Shown here piece after piece: positions 11,121 through 24,634 of a stretch of 64,000 bases of DNA. Position 1 is the first letter of the stretch. The number at the start of each line of letters is the position of its first letter. Under the pieces are notes generated by a model, which was not told where the DNA came from, did not search any database, and saw only the letters and a program-made list of their open reading frames with translations. Location: contig NC_077229.1 in the NCBI RefSeq assembly GCF_027887165.1, positions 368,263,001 through 368,327,000 on the forward strand, in the 5' to 3' direction. Both the position numbers and the translations under genes were made by a program. This stretch comes from Monodelphis domestica (Eukaryota; Chordata; Mammalia; Didelphimorphia; Didelphidae).

Positions 11121-12944
11121 TTGAACATAAAAAGTATACACATCACATATACATAGATAATATGTATATCTGCATATGCATATATATATATTATGTATAT
11201 ATATGGACCACAATTGCTTACTCTTGCTTTAAAGGACCTCTAAGGAGCATTCAATTTCTTACTCTATTACACTGTACCAAGATGAGCTTTAAAGTTGGTT
11301 TTTACCCCCATCTATAATAATCTTGGTTTTTATTTAAATTACCAAAATATAAACTGTATTTCAAAGATAATACAACATATAATAATATTTGCTTTAAGTA
11401 TTCAACATGGTTTGAAAAAATACTCTTTTAATGCAAATGATTTTGGCCTTCTGAATAGATGAAATTGGGGTACATAAATGTTCAGTGGATTGAAAGATAC
11501 AAACTTAGCCCTTTCAGTCTGTATCTCTTTTACCCATTTACTTAGGAGAAATATAGTTTGGGAACTAGATTATAGATCTGGAACATGGTTAGTATAGACC
11601 TTAGACATAATCAGAATAGAAACATGTATTCATACAAGTGTCTAGTATCCAAACCTGGTAGAAACATTTCAAGGTAGGCATATCATAAATTAAGAATACT
11701 TTAAAATTCATGTTGAGCAGGGATGTTTCTAATTCAAAAATTTTATTATCAAAAAGAGGTACATTATACATATACAAAAAGTGATAAATTATACACTGAA
11801 ACACTTATCTTTGTCCAAGTGGGTAACAAAGTGCATCAAGTACATCTCTAGAATGGATACTTGTCTGTAATGTCCCAGGTCCATCTCACTATCTTTAACC
11901 TGTTAGAAGATTCTGATTTTCAAAGGGCCTTTCCCCTGGTTTTGTAAGGATGAAGTTATAACCACTTTATACACCTTGATTACATCAAGCAATTAGTTGA
12001 AATTTTAAACTAGATATCAATTAACTCTTAAAGGCAGAAATAATAGAGAGAAAACATCTTGTTGTTGGCTAAAGAATTAAACACAATTCTGGGGTTATGT
12101 TTTAAAGTCATATGAACAATTAGTTCATTTGAGTAGTGAAGTTCATTTAAGTGTTTGAAGAGTTCAATTTTAATTTGAATGTTGGAACCATTTTTATGAA
12201 AGCAAATCATTTGGAGATATAAGAGATAGTCTAGGGTGCAGTTTGCTCTCTACTTTCCCCATCCCCTGTGTCATGTCATCAGAGAGTCTGAACCACTATC
12301 AGAAGGTGACTTGCTTAGAATCAAAGAGTCTGGTTGATCAGAAAGCTATGCATTCTCCTGGGAGTGATAGTTACCTAAAGAAAAGCATCTTCAGGAAGCA
12401 GAATTTCTCAGGGAAGAGATAAATTCAAGTTGATAACTAGATTAAGTCCATGACCTCCAGATCCCAGATCAGAATTGAAGCTAAGAGGAAACTTAGGAAG
12501 ATTCCCCAAAGGGAGAAAAAAGATTTCCATCAACTAGGAGTTTTGAGTTTCTCCTTTGACCAATATTTCATCAATATATGTATTTCATTTCCTTTATATT
12601 TTGAGTTAGTGTCCACTACCCTTAAAGAACCTTTATACATTGGAGAGAGTGTTCTAATTATTCAGAATGAATGTTATGTATCAATTGTTTTTCTTACTGT
12701 GCCATTTTAGTAATTTACTAATAAAGCAAATTGGATAATTATGGAAGAGATATCTACTAGTGGGGACGCATAAGCAACAGTCCTAGAAACCTGGCCCATT
12801 AGAGTGGCCTTTACAATATTGAGAGTAGTAGTTAGCTTTCTGGTTACTTAGTTTACTCATTTGAGTTATAATTGTGGTGTTATAGTTTAATCTTTGGAGA
12901 CTGAATAATATTCATTCCTTACTCATTCTTTTCTGTGATAAAAG
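11121..12944. other. Unique DNA with a short TA-rich tract
   Basis: A TA/TATG tract lies near 11150-11205. The rest shows no recognisable gene or repeat, apart from a possible worn MIR piece near 12300-12350. Confidence 0.45.
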
Positions 12945-13085
12945 AGAGTTATAGAATTAAGAACTTAAAGGTGAAATGAAACTTCAATATCCTCTAGCTC
13001 ATCTTTCTTTTTTTTATATGGGGAATCTGGATTATAAAGGGGCAAAGAAACATGTCAAAGGTAAGAAAGAAAGCAGTAGTTAAAA
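12945..13085 (-). repeat. MIR/MIR3-type SINE relic
   Basis: Plus-strand order AGAATTAAGAACTTAAAGGTGAAA..CTCTAGCTCATC..GGGAATCTGG..AAAGGGGCAAAG matches the reverse complement of MIR-type elements (compare ATTTTACAGATGAGGAAACTGAGGC). Strongly diverged. Confidence 0.5.
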
Positions 13086-13849
13086 TTGTTTACTCAGTAT
13101 CTCGGGACTCAAAAGTCAATGCTCTTTGCCTCCTCAGTTTTGGGGGAAACTTTTGGATTTGTCCTCCCTTACAAGAATAAAGATAAGATACTAAGATAAT
13201 AAATATAAGGTAGAATAAAGAATGATGAAGCACAATTGAATCTAATTGGTGGTATGATATACTGACTATAAATATCACCACAATCATACCCTCAGGAGGA
13301 CCAGGAAAATTGCTGGAAATAGGGAGAAGCAGGGAGCATTTTCTCCTTGTTGTAAGATAATTTTCTCTCTAGAAGCATCATTTTCCCTGTGCAAATGACA
13401 GAGGCTTAGACCAGACTCAGAAGTGTCTAAAATTATGCAATGAGAGATTTCTTCCTTTTTATTTTTCAATTGATCTCTTCTAAAATGCAAATAGTCCTAA
13501 CAGCCAATGTAGATTAACATACTTTACACTACTGTTAATATGGTGGGTCATTTGTGTAAAAATGTTACTTAAAAATAACATTCTGTGCTCATAGTAAGGG
13601 AAAAATATAGAAGAAAATGAGAAAACACTGGTCGATTGGATTAGGGGGAAATTTGAGGGGGAAAAGAATTAGAGGATAAACAATGAAAAAATCTAAAATT
13701 GAAGGTTATTAAAGGAAAAACTCAAGTATGTACTTCATGATTTTATATAGGACCAGAAAGGAAATGTATTGGTAAAAATTAATATTTAAACGATTATTAA
13801 AAATAACAATAATCCTTAAATAGACAATGGTGACATTTTAAAATAGCAG
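13086..13849. other. Unique DNA
   Basis: No recognised gene or repeat. Two overlapping open frames on the minus strand (13090-13490) have no family signature. Confidence 0.45.
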
Positions 13850-13990
13850 AGAATTTTAGAGTTATACACAGTGCTTTCCTTATAAGAACTCAGTGAGATA
13901 AACACTACAAATATCATTACCATTCTACAGATGAAAAAACTGAAACATGAAGATAATAAGTGATTTGCCCAAAAATATATAACTATCATT
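13850..13990 (-). repeat. MIR SINE relic
   Basis: Reverse MIR core is visible: ACTCAGTGAGATAAACACTAC..ATCATTACCATTCTACAGATG followed by AAAAAACTGAAAC and TAAGTGATTTGCCC. Confidence 0.8.
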
Positions 13991-15484
13991 TTTCTAAAGT
14001 AGTAATCATCCTTGGGTTTTCAGATTAGATCCTTTCAGAAGTACCCTTTCTGAATAGTATGTGAGAATCATAATTCCTGAGACATCTACAAATATGATGG
14101 AAGTAGGGCAAACTTGTTACTTAGATATGCTAACATGTCATTAGACTATAAAATGAAACAAATACTGAATTATATAATAGGGTACTATAATGTGTATGCT
14201 ATTTTAAAAAGCCCAAAGATTTGGAAGATATTTGCTATACTAAATTAGTTCAATTTGTCTATGATAAGAGACAAATATATTTTTACATTTAGATGATATA
14301 AACTTTTTGATATAAGTACTCCCTCTGCTGGTCCTGCTTACAATTATTCTCCTCCTCATCCCGTAGAATTCTTCTATTCATTTTACATGATTCCTGAATA
14401 AAGGATTTACCCTACAGGCTAGAGGCCCACCAGAGGTTCTTTTAATTTCTTATGAACACCACTCAAAGAATCAGCTGCCCATCTGTTATCTCTGATTCTT
14501 GATATATGAACAGCCTATTTTCATTTTTTTTCTCTAAGTGTTCAAGTCCTTGAGCTGTCTTTTAAGACATTGTTCAAAAAACAGGATTTGTTTATAATCA
14601 CTTTCATATTATTTTGTCATACCAATGGGTATTTGATTGTCCTTTATTATTTTAGGAAGTGTATGCACATTTTATGAATTTCACTTTGATTCATCACTTA
14701 GCATTATTTCCTAATAATTCTAAGATTTTAACTTGGAGAGAACTGATCTCAGCATTTCCTATACATATTATATATACACTATGGTATATATGACTTATAT
14801 TGCTTTTTTAGATACTTCTTTCAGACTTGAAATTTGAACTGGATAATGTTAAGATATATTTCATTAATAATCATTCTATCAAAGGAACTTATGACTACTC
14901 TGAACTAAGACATGGAAGCCCTTGGCAAAATAAAGACATATAGCAGACCCTGGACTATATGGTACTAAGTTGACTACATTTTCTACTTTCTGAATTTCTA
15001 TAATCATTTTCAATTACAGGCACACACATCAAAGTCAAACAATATTAAGGTAAAAGACAAGTAGATTAACTTTTTGACTTATGGGCAAGTCCAAAAACTG
15101 GGACTGGACTGATTATTGGCAACTCAACCCATCAACTTTTATGATTTATCAACTTGTCTTTGTTGAGCAAAAAAAGATTCCCTGGAGAAATAGCCCCTGT
15201 TTAACTATGAATGGTAACAAATAATATTTTAGTGTTCTACAGTCTCCACCATAAGATCTTTCTTCCATGCACCTTCCAGAAAACCTTTCTTACAAATAGT
15301 TCTAGTCATATAACTATATGGCTCAGAAACCATCAGGGATTCTCTCTTGACTACCAAGCACTCATAATACTAGAAAATATGACAACACTAAACCTTTATA
15401 TATTTACCTCATTATTTTATTATATATATTCTACTATACTCTGGATAAATTGGATTATTTTTGTTCCAATATATGACACTCTCC
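13991..15484. other. Unique AT-rich DNA
   Basis: No recognised gene or repeat. The open frame starting at 15211 overlaps the L2 relic that follows and has no coding signature. Confidence 0.45.
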
Positions 15485-15770
15485 TGACTCCGTTGTTCAT
15501 TATGCCTATCATATCTTCCCTCTTCCTATCTTGTCTGGTGAATTAATCTTTCAAATGCCATATCAAACATCAATTTTTATCTGAACCTGTAAATATGAAC
15601 TTTGCCCTGTTAAAAGCACATAACGTTTGGCTCTACAACATTTTAATTCACTGTGAAATATTAAACATTACAAATAACTATTTGTTTTCCAGCCACAACC
15701 ACTTAGACAATGAGATATTTGAAGGGGGAGATCCTGTCTTATCGAAATTTTTGTAATAATTCCTGATTTT
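15485..15770 (+). repeat. L2 LINE 3' relic
   Basis: Worn L2 3' pattern: CTTTCAAATGCCATATCA in place of the usual 'caaatgccacctc', later a GAGATATTTGAAGGGGGAGATCCTGTCTTA segment matching the L2 'gagctccttgagggcagggactgtctta' stretch. Ends unclear. Confidence 0.5.
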
Positions 15771-15784
15771 TATGTATCCATTTA

Positions 15785-15985
15785 AAGTTGTTCCTCATAT
15801 ATACTCCTCACATAAACCTGTGAAGTTAGCACTATTATTATCCCCATTTTACAGATGAGGAAACAAATCCTGAAAGAGATTGAGTTATTTGACCAACATC
15901 ACATAGATAAAAAGTATCTGAAGTAGGAATTAGATTCTAATCTTATAAATCTCAAATCTGGCAGTCTATGCAATATATCACTCAG
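15785..15985 (-). repeat. MIR SINE
   Basis: A long, clear antisense MIR: CTCACATAAACCTGTGAAGTTAGC, TATTATTATCCCCATTTTAC, AGATGAGGAAACAAATCCTG, then the tRNA-like head in reverse toward 15980. Confidence 0.88.
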
Positions 15986-16224
15986 AACATGAAATAGTGT
16001 GTAAAAATAGCTGGTTAAAATATGTGAATTAATGAATTATGTGATCAATGAATTAAATATATGAAAATGGGAATTTTTCATTGTCAGCATTTACATAAAA
16101 TTCAACATTATCTATTTTGGCTTTGTGATATAAAACTATGATATCAGACATTATGAAGACTTTTTTAAATGTTAAAATATTTTCTTCCCTCCTAAACCTC
16201 ATAGCTGCAATTACTTAGAGCCAC

Positions 16225-16320
16225 ATTAGTGTTTTTGAAGGAAATAAGATTTGGAGTCAAAGGTTTTGAATTAAAATCCTTCCTCTGCTACAGATTTAGA
16301 AAAATGAGTTTTATCACTGA
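16225..16320 (+). repeat. MIR head fragment
   Basis: GATTTGGAGTCAAAGGTTTTGAATTAAAATCCTTCCTCTGCTAC follows the MIR head and core start. Short and diverged. Confidence 0.5.
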
Positions 16321-16659
16321 GTAGTGGATGGATTAGAATGGGAATGATGTCTAACAGGCAGACAAATACAGTGTAATAAGATGAGAGCTAGAACAAAGAT
16401 TGTGGCAGTATCAGAGAAGGGATACCTAGTAAATATTATAAAGGTGAATAAACAATCCTTGGAAACAGATTTACAATGGAAAAGGAGAAATTCTAATATG
16501 AGGTTGACACCTAGATGGGGACTTTGGGTGACTGGGAGCCTGTTGATACACTCAGTAATAGCAAAGTTCAGAAAGAGTTAGGGAGAAAATCTGGGTCATG
16601 TGTTTAAGATGTCTACAGAAGAGTCATCTTAAGATGTGTAAAAAGGCAGTTGCCTCCAA

Positions 16660-16985
16660 GATGTTCTCGTATTCTTCAAGAATCTGCCCAAATTCTACAT
16701 TTTCAATAAAACCCCTTATAGCCCTTCTGCTCCTGACTGACCCACCACAATTCTCCTTTTCTTCAAGAACTATAGAATTCATTTACTTTAGCATTCATTA
16801 TTGGGCACTTATATATTGTCTCTTATTGGTACTTCATTTTTCAACTTGTGCATGTTATATCTCTTCAACAAGCTAAAAGGTTTTCTATAAAAGAGATGAT
16901 GCTATCCATATTTTTTATTCTTTTATCTTTTGAGAATGGTGCTTTGCACATAGACACTACTGTCATTATAATAAATGCGGGTGTC
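16660..16985 (+). repeat. L2 LINE 3' relic
   Basis: The L2 3' end signature TTGAGAATGGTGCTTTGCACATAGACAC..ATAATAAATG lies at 16930-16977, preceded by a pyrimidine-rich stretch matching the L2 coding end in broken form. Confidence 0.65.
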
Positions 16986-17074
16986 ATAGCAGAAAGAGGG
17001 CTAGATTTGGCATCAGTAGTGCCCAAAGTACAAATCTGTTCTGCAACACATAATAGTTGTTCACTTTGTAGAAA

Positions 17075-17205
17075 AGAAAACTAATTGAGAGTTTAAAAGA
17101 CCAAACTAAAACCATATTACTAACAAGTGGCAGAGCTGAGATTTGAAGAGAGTACTTTTGATTGTAAGACCAATGATTGTAAGACCCACTTGTGTCTCTT
17201 GATTC
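17075..17205 (-). repeat. MIR fragment
   Basis: GAAAACTAATTGAGAGTTTAAAAGACC..ACTAACAAGTGGCAGAGCTGAGATTTGAA follows reverse MIR. The phrase ATTGTAAGACC appears twice (17161-17172, 17177-17187), a small local duplication. Confidence 0.65.
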
Positions 17206-17399
17206 CCTGAGTTAATGCTTAATGATTATTAATAGGTTCTAAGGAAAATAAAATTGTTTTGGATTTTGTTTTCCCCACATCATTCCTATTCTTTAAAAAA
17301 AATACAACAGTCCTCCGTGTTTTCTTTTCTTTTTTTTTTTAAGAGAAGGATACAATCTATGAAGAATCAATAGCTCTTTCATTTTAATCCTTACATTAA

Positions 17400-17565
17400 G
17401 ACAGATTCCATCTGGAAACTTTGGTCATATCACTTAACTGTTGTTCCACTGTCCTCCTGTCTATTAATTAGAAATAATAATAATATCCCCAACCACACAG
17501 AAGTAATAAGCTAATTAAGTTAATGCTTGTAAAGTGTTTTCACAATTAAAAGTGCTATAGATAAA
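17400..17565 (+). repeat. MIR SINE relic
   Basis: TTGGTCATATCACTTAACTGTT..AAATAATAATAATATCCCCAACC..TAATGCTTGTAAAGTG matches MIR core and 3' half in order. Confidence 0.65.
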
Positions 17566-18509
17566 TACTTAGCCATTAAACAAGGAACATCATTAGATGG
17601 AGTGTACTGAGCAAAGAAGATGTGTGTAGAGTCTTTGAAGGGAGGTACTTTGAAGGCAAGGGTAACATGGAGTCTTCTTTCCACTTTTGTAGTGTTTATT
17701 TGACTCATAAGCCCTGCAAACAGAGCCAAGAAATGATTTTGTTTTGCTAAGACACTCATTATATTCAGAGGGATACTTGGAACAATACACAGAGAAATCT
17801 GTTTTTGCAGCATAATTAATGACATGACTTTGGAGCATGTGGTCCTTCATGGAGGTCCTGCAGAGGAACTGATAGGAAAAAAAAATCCTTTCTTTTCATA
17901 ATCTCTTTGTCCTCTTTCTTTGGCAGATTTGTTCTCTGGCAAATTAACTTGTTTGCTAAAACAATCACCCCTGGCTCCTTTAATTATTTATGTCTGATTT
18001 TCATATTCCTTTTTTCATAAATTCCAGTAGTTGGCTAGTAGTAATATCCTGGGCATAATTTCTGCCATACAATTATTGAATGCTTCTGACATAAATCAAC
18101 ACAATGCTAACGTCCTAGTTAGATCTGTAGGACTGGCCATTTAATTTGCCAAGATTTTTCTTTAATAAACTACATCTCAACTCTGTTAAGTACTTTAAAT
18201 GGGGACTTATATTATCCTAACATGATCACTAAAATTAACATATTGTTGAGTAAGGAAAAGGGAAGGGATCAGGGAAGGAAGAGAGGGAGAAATAGAAATA
18301 GACACGGTAAAACTCCTTGAAAGAAATATTTTAAAACATTTAACATTTTCCTGTTACCCCACTGAAAATATCATTTATCACTTTCTGATTCTTATTTCTG
18401 AACTGAATGACCATTGACTGTTATCACTTATTTGTTCAAGAAATTAGTCTTGAGACAATAAATTTAAATAAATATTTAAATCTAATATCTTTGATCAAGT
18501 TCCTTGTTA
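17566..18509. other. Unique DNA
   Basis: No recognised gene or repeat. Overlapping minus-strand open frames (to 17850) show no family signature. Confidence 0.45.
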
Positions 18510-18610
18510 CAGAGTTGGAAAATGATGTAATAAATAGTATTGAATTCAAATTCCAAAAGTGCTAAGTTCAAATCTAACCTTCAATACTTTCCTGCTTCAT
18601 CCTTAACGCA
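18510..18610 (+). repeat. SINE (MIR/Mar1-like) fragment
   Basis: A tRNA-like segment: AGTATTGAATTCAAATTCC..TAAGTTCAAATCTAACCTTCAATACTTTCCTG, with a box B-like GTTCAAATC. Head only. Confidence 0.5.
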
Positions 18611-19184
18611 TCTTTCATTCCAATCTTTCCTTAAGGTAAAATAAGAAATATGACCAGCATGAGGAAACTCCCTAAAAATCAAATAAGAAAACATCCTATC
18701 AGGAAATCAATGTTTAGCATAAGAATAGTAGCGAAAAATAGGCTTCAACCTTCCATAATAACCATGCTTAATACAGGGCTATAAAAAGCCCAATTTTGAA
18801 GAACTCTACCTTTTCTGTCTGACCTAATTCTATTCACCATTTTTTCCCTTTAGCTATGAGATTAGTAATTCATTTCATTAAAGAACCACTCATAATTTGA
18901 TTGTTGAGAATTTTTCAGGAAATTTTTAGTTACCACATATTTCCACCATCTTTTCTCTAATAGGAGTCATTAAGAATATCAACAAATCTCAAATTTCAAA
19001 GATAAGTGATAATTATCTTTAGCATCTTTGTATTTAATTTCTTGGTTTCTACTTTTAATACTAGGGGATTTAAGTGAATTTCACATATTGATAATATTCT
19101 TGTCTGGTTATTTTCCCCTTCAAAACTTAATATGAAGATCAGATTACCATGTTCTTTCTGTAAATAGTAAGACTCTATATTTGT

Positions 19185-19310
19185 CAGTCAAAGATATTTA
19201 TTAAGTTTCTATTATGTGCCATGTATTGTGCTAAGAGCCAGGGATACAAATATGAAAAAATAAATGTCCCTTCCCAAAAGGAGCTAAATTATACTGAAAA
19301 TTTAATGCCA
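19185..19310 (-). repeat. L2 LINE 3' end
   Basis: AGATATTTATTAAGTTTCTATTATGTGCCATGTATTGTGCTAAGAGCCAGGGATACAAA is the reverse complement of the L2 3' terminus; AAAAGGAGCTAAATT continues it. The element may extend in worn form to about 19560. Confidence 0.78.
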
Positions 19311-19639
19311 AGAAGAAAGAAGGGTACATATCCCATAATAACGGGGTATAGTGAAGAAGTCCCTGAGTAATACAGTCAAGTGAGAAATAAGACAAGATCT
19401 GTGGTGATCTCCCTTCTTATACTGAGGTTTTAAAGTCCATAGCCTCCCTCTCCAATCAAAGGACTATTGAGTTGTGAAGATATGGAGTATGGAGGCTGAT
19501 GTAATCATTCAGGATGATCAGGTTTTCCTACCAACAAGCTTCCTGGGGCTTAGTGAAGTCAGAAAACTGTTAGAGCAGTAAAGCCAGGTGGAAAATATTA
19601 TTGTTCTATTTCTTGTCATTTGACCATATTAGTTCTAAA

Positions 19640-19870
19640 GTATTTATATTGTGTGCAGTGCAATAGATAGTAATGAACTTGGATGTTCAAGAAGCCATGA
19701 GTTCAAATTTATCCTCTTTAATTTCCTACTTGTGTCACCATAGGTAAATCACTAAAACTTATTTATTCCTAAGATAACTTTTTTCTTTAAAATGGGACAA
19801 CTAATTCAAAGAATTGTTGTGAGTCAAATGAGAGAACATATAAAGCACCCTGCAAACCTTAAAAGGACAT
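19640..19870 (+). repeat. MIR-family SINE, nearly full length
   Basis: Head, core and tail in order: ATGAGTTCAAATTTATCC, ACTTGTGTCACCATAGGTAAATCAC, TTTAAAATGGGACAA, AAAGAATTGTTGTGAGTCAAATGAGA, ATATAAAGCACCCTGCAAACCTTAAA. Confidence 0.82.
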
Positions 19871-22389
19871 ATTATTATGTAGTTGCTAGCTTTTGAGTAA
19901 CTATACAAGCAACTCTGGATAAGTACATTATAAATATTGAAATCTCATTACAATTTTTTATCCATCTTTTTAAAAGAACAACTCAATGTTTTAGACAGCA
20001 CAAAGCTTCAAACTGAATATGGAAAAAATAAGAAATGAACTTGTGTTTTTTTCAGTCTTTTCTTCAAATTAAAGGTTGCATATTCTGTAACTAGATCAAA
20101 TGCTTGTTATGAGAAGTCCTGGAAATAATTCCCCCATCAACTATATACATAAATCATTTAAGAAGCAATAGGTGTGAATAAAATTTGGGCCAGTACTACA
20201 AGATCTCATTCCATTCAGTTAATAAAAGGTCATCAATCCCAAGACACTTTACTGTGCAAATTTTAGAGCTCATTAATTTAATTGGGTTGGTGCCCAAATG
20301 TATGGAAAGACCATGGACATTAAAACACATGACCTAGTCCTACTCCTAACTCCTTCCTCCCCTACATGCTTTTCATCTTTAAGAAGCACTATGTAAAGAA
20401 AAAAAATTTCTTAAATATTTCACAGAAGAATTTATTCTTGTTCCAACATCATGCTAATAAGTCCTGCTCTCAAACAGTTATAGTGAGACTTACAGATCAA
20501 ACTTTCAGCATTCTGTCATTAATTGTGAATTTTGGTGTACTACCTGTCCTTGTTTTAGTGAGAAGTATGCCTGTTTGAAAAGTCATTAGTGTAACTGCCT
20601 ATAGTCCAAATTTCACACTATCAAGAACCAAAGAATAAAATAAAAGCTTCAAACTATTCTCTCTGACATGGTTTTATCTTTTTTGCTTAGTGATTATGAA
20701 TTTACTTTAATAGTCTTGATTTTCAGTAAGTTTTAACATTAAACAACTTTGACAATACTGTATGAGATCTTGTTTTACCTGATCAGTGAAGTTCATGAGG
20801 AAGCTATAAAGTAATTCTTCAAGTTTTCTCCTTTTAAATCTTCAAGACCATTAACAGAAATTATTAAAATTACCAACTAATCCTTTTCATATATGCATCA
20901 GCTTGATCTTTCTTCCTAAGAAATTTTAGATTTTTAAAAAAAATTTAATTTATTTATCATTTTCTGTTTTCATTAGTTTACTATCTATTTTTACATTAAA
21001 TATCTATTCAGTTTCATTAACTATTTTCACTTGTCTATCTGCCATCTAAATTAATTAATAGTTTGAAATTATTACAACTTAAATGATATCCCAGCTCCTA
21101 AGATAGTCATATAATCATTCCTCCAAACTCTAAGAAGACCTCCAAAGACCGACTGTATTATTAGATTCTAGATCCTCAAAGGGCATTTCAGCTATCTGTA
21201 GGCTCTGACAAGTCCTAGAAGGGAAGGTTTTATGTGTGATTGGGACACTGCCTCTGCTGTCTAAGAATGGTCATAAATACTATAACTTAGAAAGCAGGAC
21301 ACTGAATGGTAATTTCTTTTGTCTACAACAACTAATTAAACTATATGTTAGATTATAAGGAAGATTCTGTGCCCAGCAATGTTGGAATATTTTTTGAAGT
21401 ATAGAAATATTTTACATTATCTAGTTCTTATTGTTATTTTTTATATCTTTACCATGAAACTTAGGTACTAGCATAAAATTTTTGAGTGTTCCCATATGTA
21501 TACTTTCTTTTACCATTTCAGATTGTAAATCCTTCCCACCTTTCCAATCTTGGATACTCTCATCCATCTATCCATATTCCCTTTATAAGGTAACCACCAA
21601 ATATGCTAGAGGATTTCTTCTGATTTATTCACTATTTGAAATGTATGCAGTGAGCAGGGACTTAATACTTCAACACTTGAGCTGTCAGTTTTTTTTTATT
21701 CCCTTACTCTCCCTACATGCCCAGCCTCCTTTTTTGAGTCATAATAAATGCCATTAAATTTTATTTATATGTCTTCTTCATTGTAAGTTATAAGTAATAA
21801 ATCAGAGCACTATATTCATCACCATTATACATCTTTCCATTGACATTTGGAACACCTGTTCATTTTTTAATCTGAGAATATAATACACCAACATACATAT
21901 ACTTATACTATCAACTGAAAGAAACAGAATTGATAAAATGTTAGATTTGAGGCAGAAAATTTTAAGAAATCAAAAGTATTATTCAATTTCCTAAATCTGA
22001 TTCAATCCTATGTCATCTTACTATGTAATTCAGCTCATTCTACATAAACATCACTTGTCATATGAGCAAATGTATGCATGTGTTTCTATTTGCATGTATG
22101 TATATATGTGTGTCCTTAGACCGCTTAACAAAATAGATACCATATATTGAACAATATCCATTTTCAGCCATTTTTTCTAGTTTGATAGGTAGTAGGAGTT
22201 CAGTCAAATAATTATATATTTACTAAGAATGCAAGGAGTCACTACAATAATTACCATGTTATCTGTGACAAAAAAAAATTTTAGAATTCTTACAATTGGT
22301 AGGACATATTTTTTCTGCTTTTACATTGAATGTATACTTTTTCATGAAACTAGTTAATATAAAGAAGATAAATTTTCTTGTTTTATTTT
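19871..22389. other. Unique AT-rich DNA
   Basis: No recognisable gene or interspersed repeat in about 2.5 kb. Open frames such as 20366-20578 and 21482-21757 lack any domain pattern. Confidence 0.5.
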
Positions 22390-22595
22390 GTTCAGTCATA
22401 TTTCAGTCATCTCCAACTCTTCATGACCACATTTAGATTTTTCATGGTAAAGATAGTATAAAAAAAGAAGCTAAAACAAACACATTTTAAGGACTTGCCC
22501 AGGGTCATACAGCTAATAAGTGTCTTGAGCCAGATTTGAATTCAGGAAGATACCTCTTTACCCAAAGTTCTATCCTTTGCTCGATCTCTCTTGAT
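22390..22595 (-). repeat. Marsupial CORE-SINE with long 3' body
   Basis: The plus strand reads TTCAGTCATCTCCAACTCTTCATGACC, then a segment equivalent to CTTGGCAAAGATA, then GGACTTGCCCAGGGTCATACAGCTAATAAGTGTC and GCCAGATTTGAATTCAGGAAG. This is the reverse complement of the abundant marsupial MIR-headed SINE that begins GGCAGCTAGGTGG. Confidence 0.82.
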
Positions 22596-23374
22596 TTTGA
22601 TATTTATTGTTTCCTAGAATGAATGCACAAATCAGCCCCTGGTGCAGAGTCAGGCTAAGTGACCCCCAAATTTGTTAAATTTTGGGTCCCTATGCAATCA
22701 CTCTTCAGTGAATGTCAATCTGGAAATACTCTTGGGCAAAGGCACTAAGGGGGAGGAGCTGAGGCAGCATAAATGCTATTACCTCATTGAAAACATTGAC
22801 CATATTCTGAGTATTTACTTTAACATGAATTGGAATGCTGGCCACACTGTGACAGCTTCTTAACTTAAGGTGTTTATGAACTCCTTTCTTTATTTCTTGA
22901 ATTTGACTTATTGACTAGGGCAAGGCCTGCACCATTTTTTTTAAGGATAAGTACAGATCTTCTCAGACGTTCAATAGAATATAGTACAATTCTGAACATT
23001 CACATGGAAGATATTTCTTTTGAGAAAAATCTTTAAGGTTATATTTTGTCTTAGTAAGTCAAATATATTTAATTTCAACAACAAATATAAAAAAGAAATC
23101 TTATATTTTTCTACAACTAAGTCCATTTTTTTAACTTCAAAGATGTTTGCTATAAAATTATTTTCAAAAACCTACTTTCTTTTTTAAAATTGTCATCAAG
23201 GATGTTTTAATGCACACACAGATTCTACTCATACCAGTAGGTAATTGCAAATGTCAATTAAGTTACCTTTTATGTCATCTAATTTTTATAGGGGGGATTT
23301 GAGGGTCTTTAAGTTGTTAGCTCTGGAACAGACACAATTTGGATGAATTTAGTCAGGTCCCAGATATTTTGAGT
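22596..23374. other. Unique DNA
   Basis: No recognised gene or repeat. Confidence 0.45.
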
Positions 23375-23500
23375 TAGAAGAGATCTTAGTGGGCAGAGGT
23401 CCTCATATTGCAGATAAGAATACTTCAAGGGTCACATACCTACTTAGATACAATTTGAACATATCTTCCTGTCTCTATGTCCAGTGGCCTAAAGACAGCA
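23375..23500 (-). repeat. MIR/MIR3 relic
   Basis: TTAGAAGAGATCTTAGTGGGCAGAGGTCC..ATTGCAGATAAGAATACTTCAAGGGTCACATA follows antisense MIR3 type, with a worn tRNA-like head after it. Confidence 0.6.
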
Positions 23501-24314
23501 TCTTTTCTCTTTATCAAAAGTCATTGATTTCATTTTCCTAATATAGTACCTTAAATAAATTGATTTGATAGATTTTGAATGTGACTATAGTATCACCAAA
23601 GACACCAGATCACTGTATGTGACCAAAGGAGATCTTTTGCATTTCATGTTAAACAACAATTGTCACCTTTTAGGTTTATATACAAATTTTCTGGGAATTA
23701 TTTGTTTTACTTCTTTTGGATGTGAAATTTTATATACTGTCATCTTCCATTAAATATTTTTTACTGTTTTTTGAAAGCATTTCTCACAGTCTTTCTACAT
23801 CTTGCCATGAAATGAATTCCAAATAGTAACTCAAAAATGAATTTGGTTTTGGCATTCACATTTAACTTCCTGGAAGGATTTCTGGTTGCTTCTACTTCCT
23901 CACTGTGGCTAATATTTTACTTCAACTAAAGCTATATTTTTAAAATTGTGATAATAATTCAATATCATTACTTTTGTTTAGGTATCATTTTTCAGAGTCA
24001 ATCCTCATCATATGTCTAGAAGAACAGCCACACTTTTACCTGGACAATTTCATTTCTATTTTTTCAATATCAGCATTGGTATTTTCCTTTGCTCTAAAAA
24101 GACAAAGATTTCTTTTATTCATGTCCCATTGAAAAGCAATTTCTTATCAATCTATGCATTGATGAGGCTCCTATGATCTTGTCATTTTGTTATAGAATTT
24201 CTCCTAATAGGGGAAACAGGTCCTATATAATACAATTATCTTCATTGTTAATTGCTCATCTTGAGCATTACAACACAAAATAACTAAATGTCCCAACTCC
24301 ATTGTTTATCATGC
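23501..24314. other. Unique AT-rich DNA
   Basis: No recognised gene or repeat. Confidence 0.45.
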
Positions 24315-24415
24315 TTCTATAATGAGTTGTTTTAAAGAAATTTAGGGATATTAAGAGGTTGAATGGAGAAGGACATATCTTTTAGGCACAGAGGAAAATC
24401 TGTGCAAAGGATCAA
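24315..24415 (-). repeat. Extra L2-like fragment duplicating part of the next element
   Basis: GAGTTGTTTTAAAGAAATTTAGGGATATTAAGAGG aligns with GAGTTTTAAAATAATTTAGGGATATTTAGAGATGG at 24730-24764, and the following 50 bp also correspond (to TCTGTGCAAAGG here). Confidence 0.55.
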
Positions 24416-24434
24416 TTAACAAGCCTTTCATAGA

Positions 24435-24600
24435 CTTCCATATGTGCCACATATTGTCATATTGTGCTTTCTGCCTAAGAGATTATATTCACTCAGGAAA
24501 AATAACAAGTACCATGTGCATATACATACATATATACACATACACATATGTGCACATGAATTCATGCATACAGGTGAAATTGCATGTATAAGTATTCATA

Positions 24601-24634
<34 letters not shown>

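Noticed and set aside
8600..11210. tRNA, snRNA or microRNA genes in the left half
   Set aside because: TA-rich hairpins occur, but no cloverleaf with intact A and B boxes outside the SINEs and no recognisable RNA gene was seen. Computational scans were not possible.
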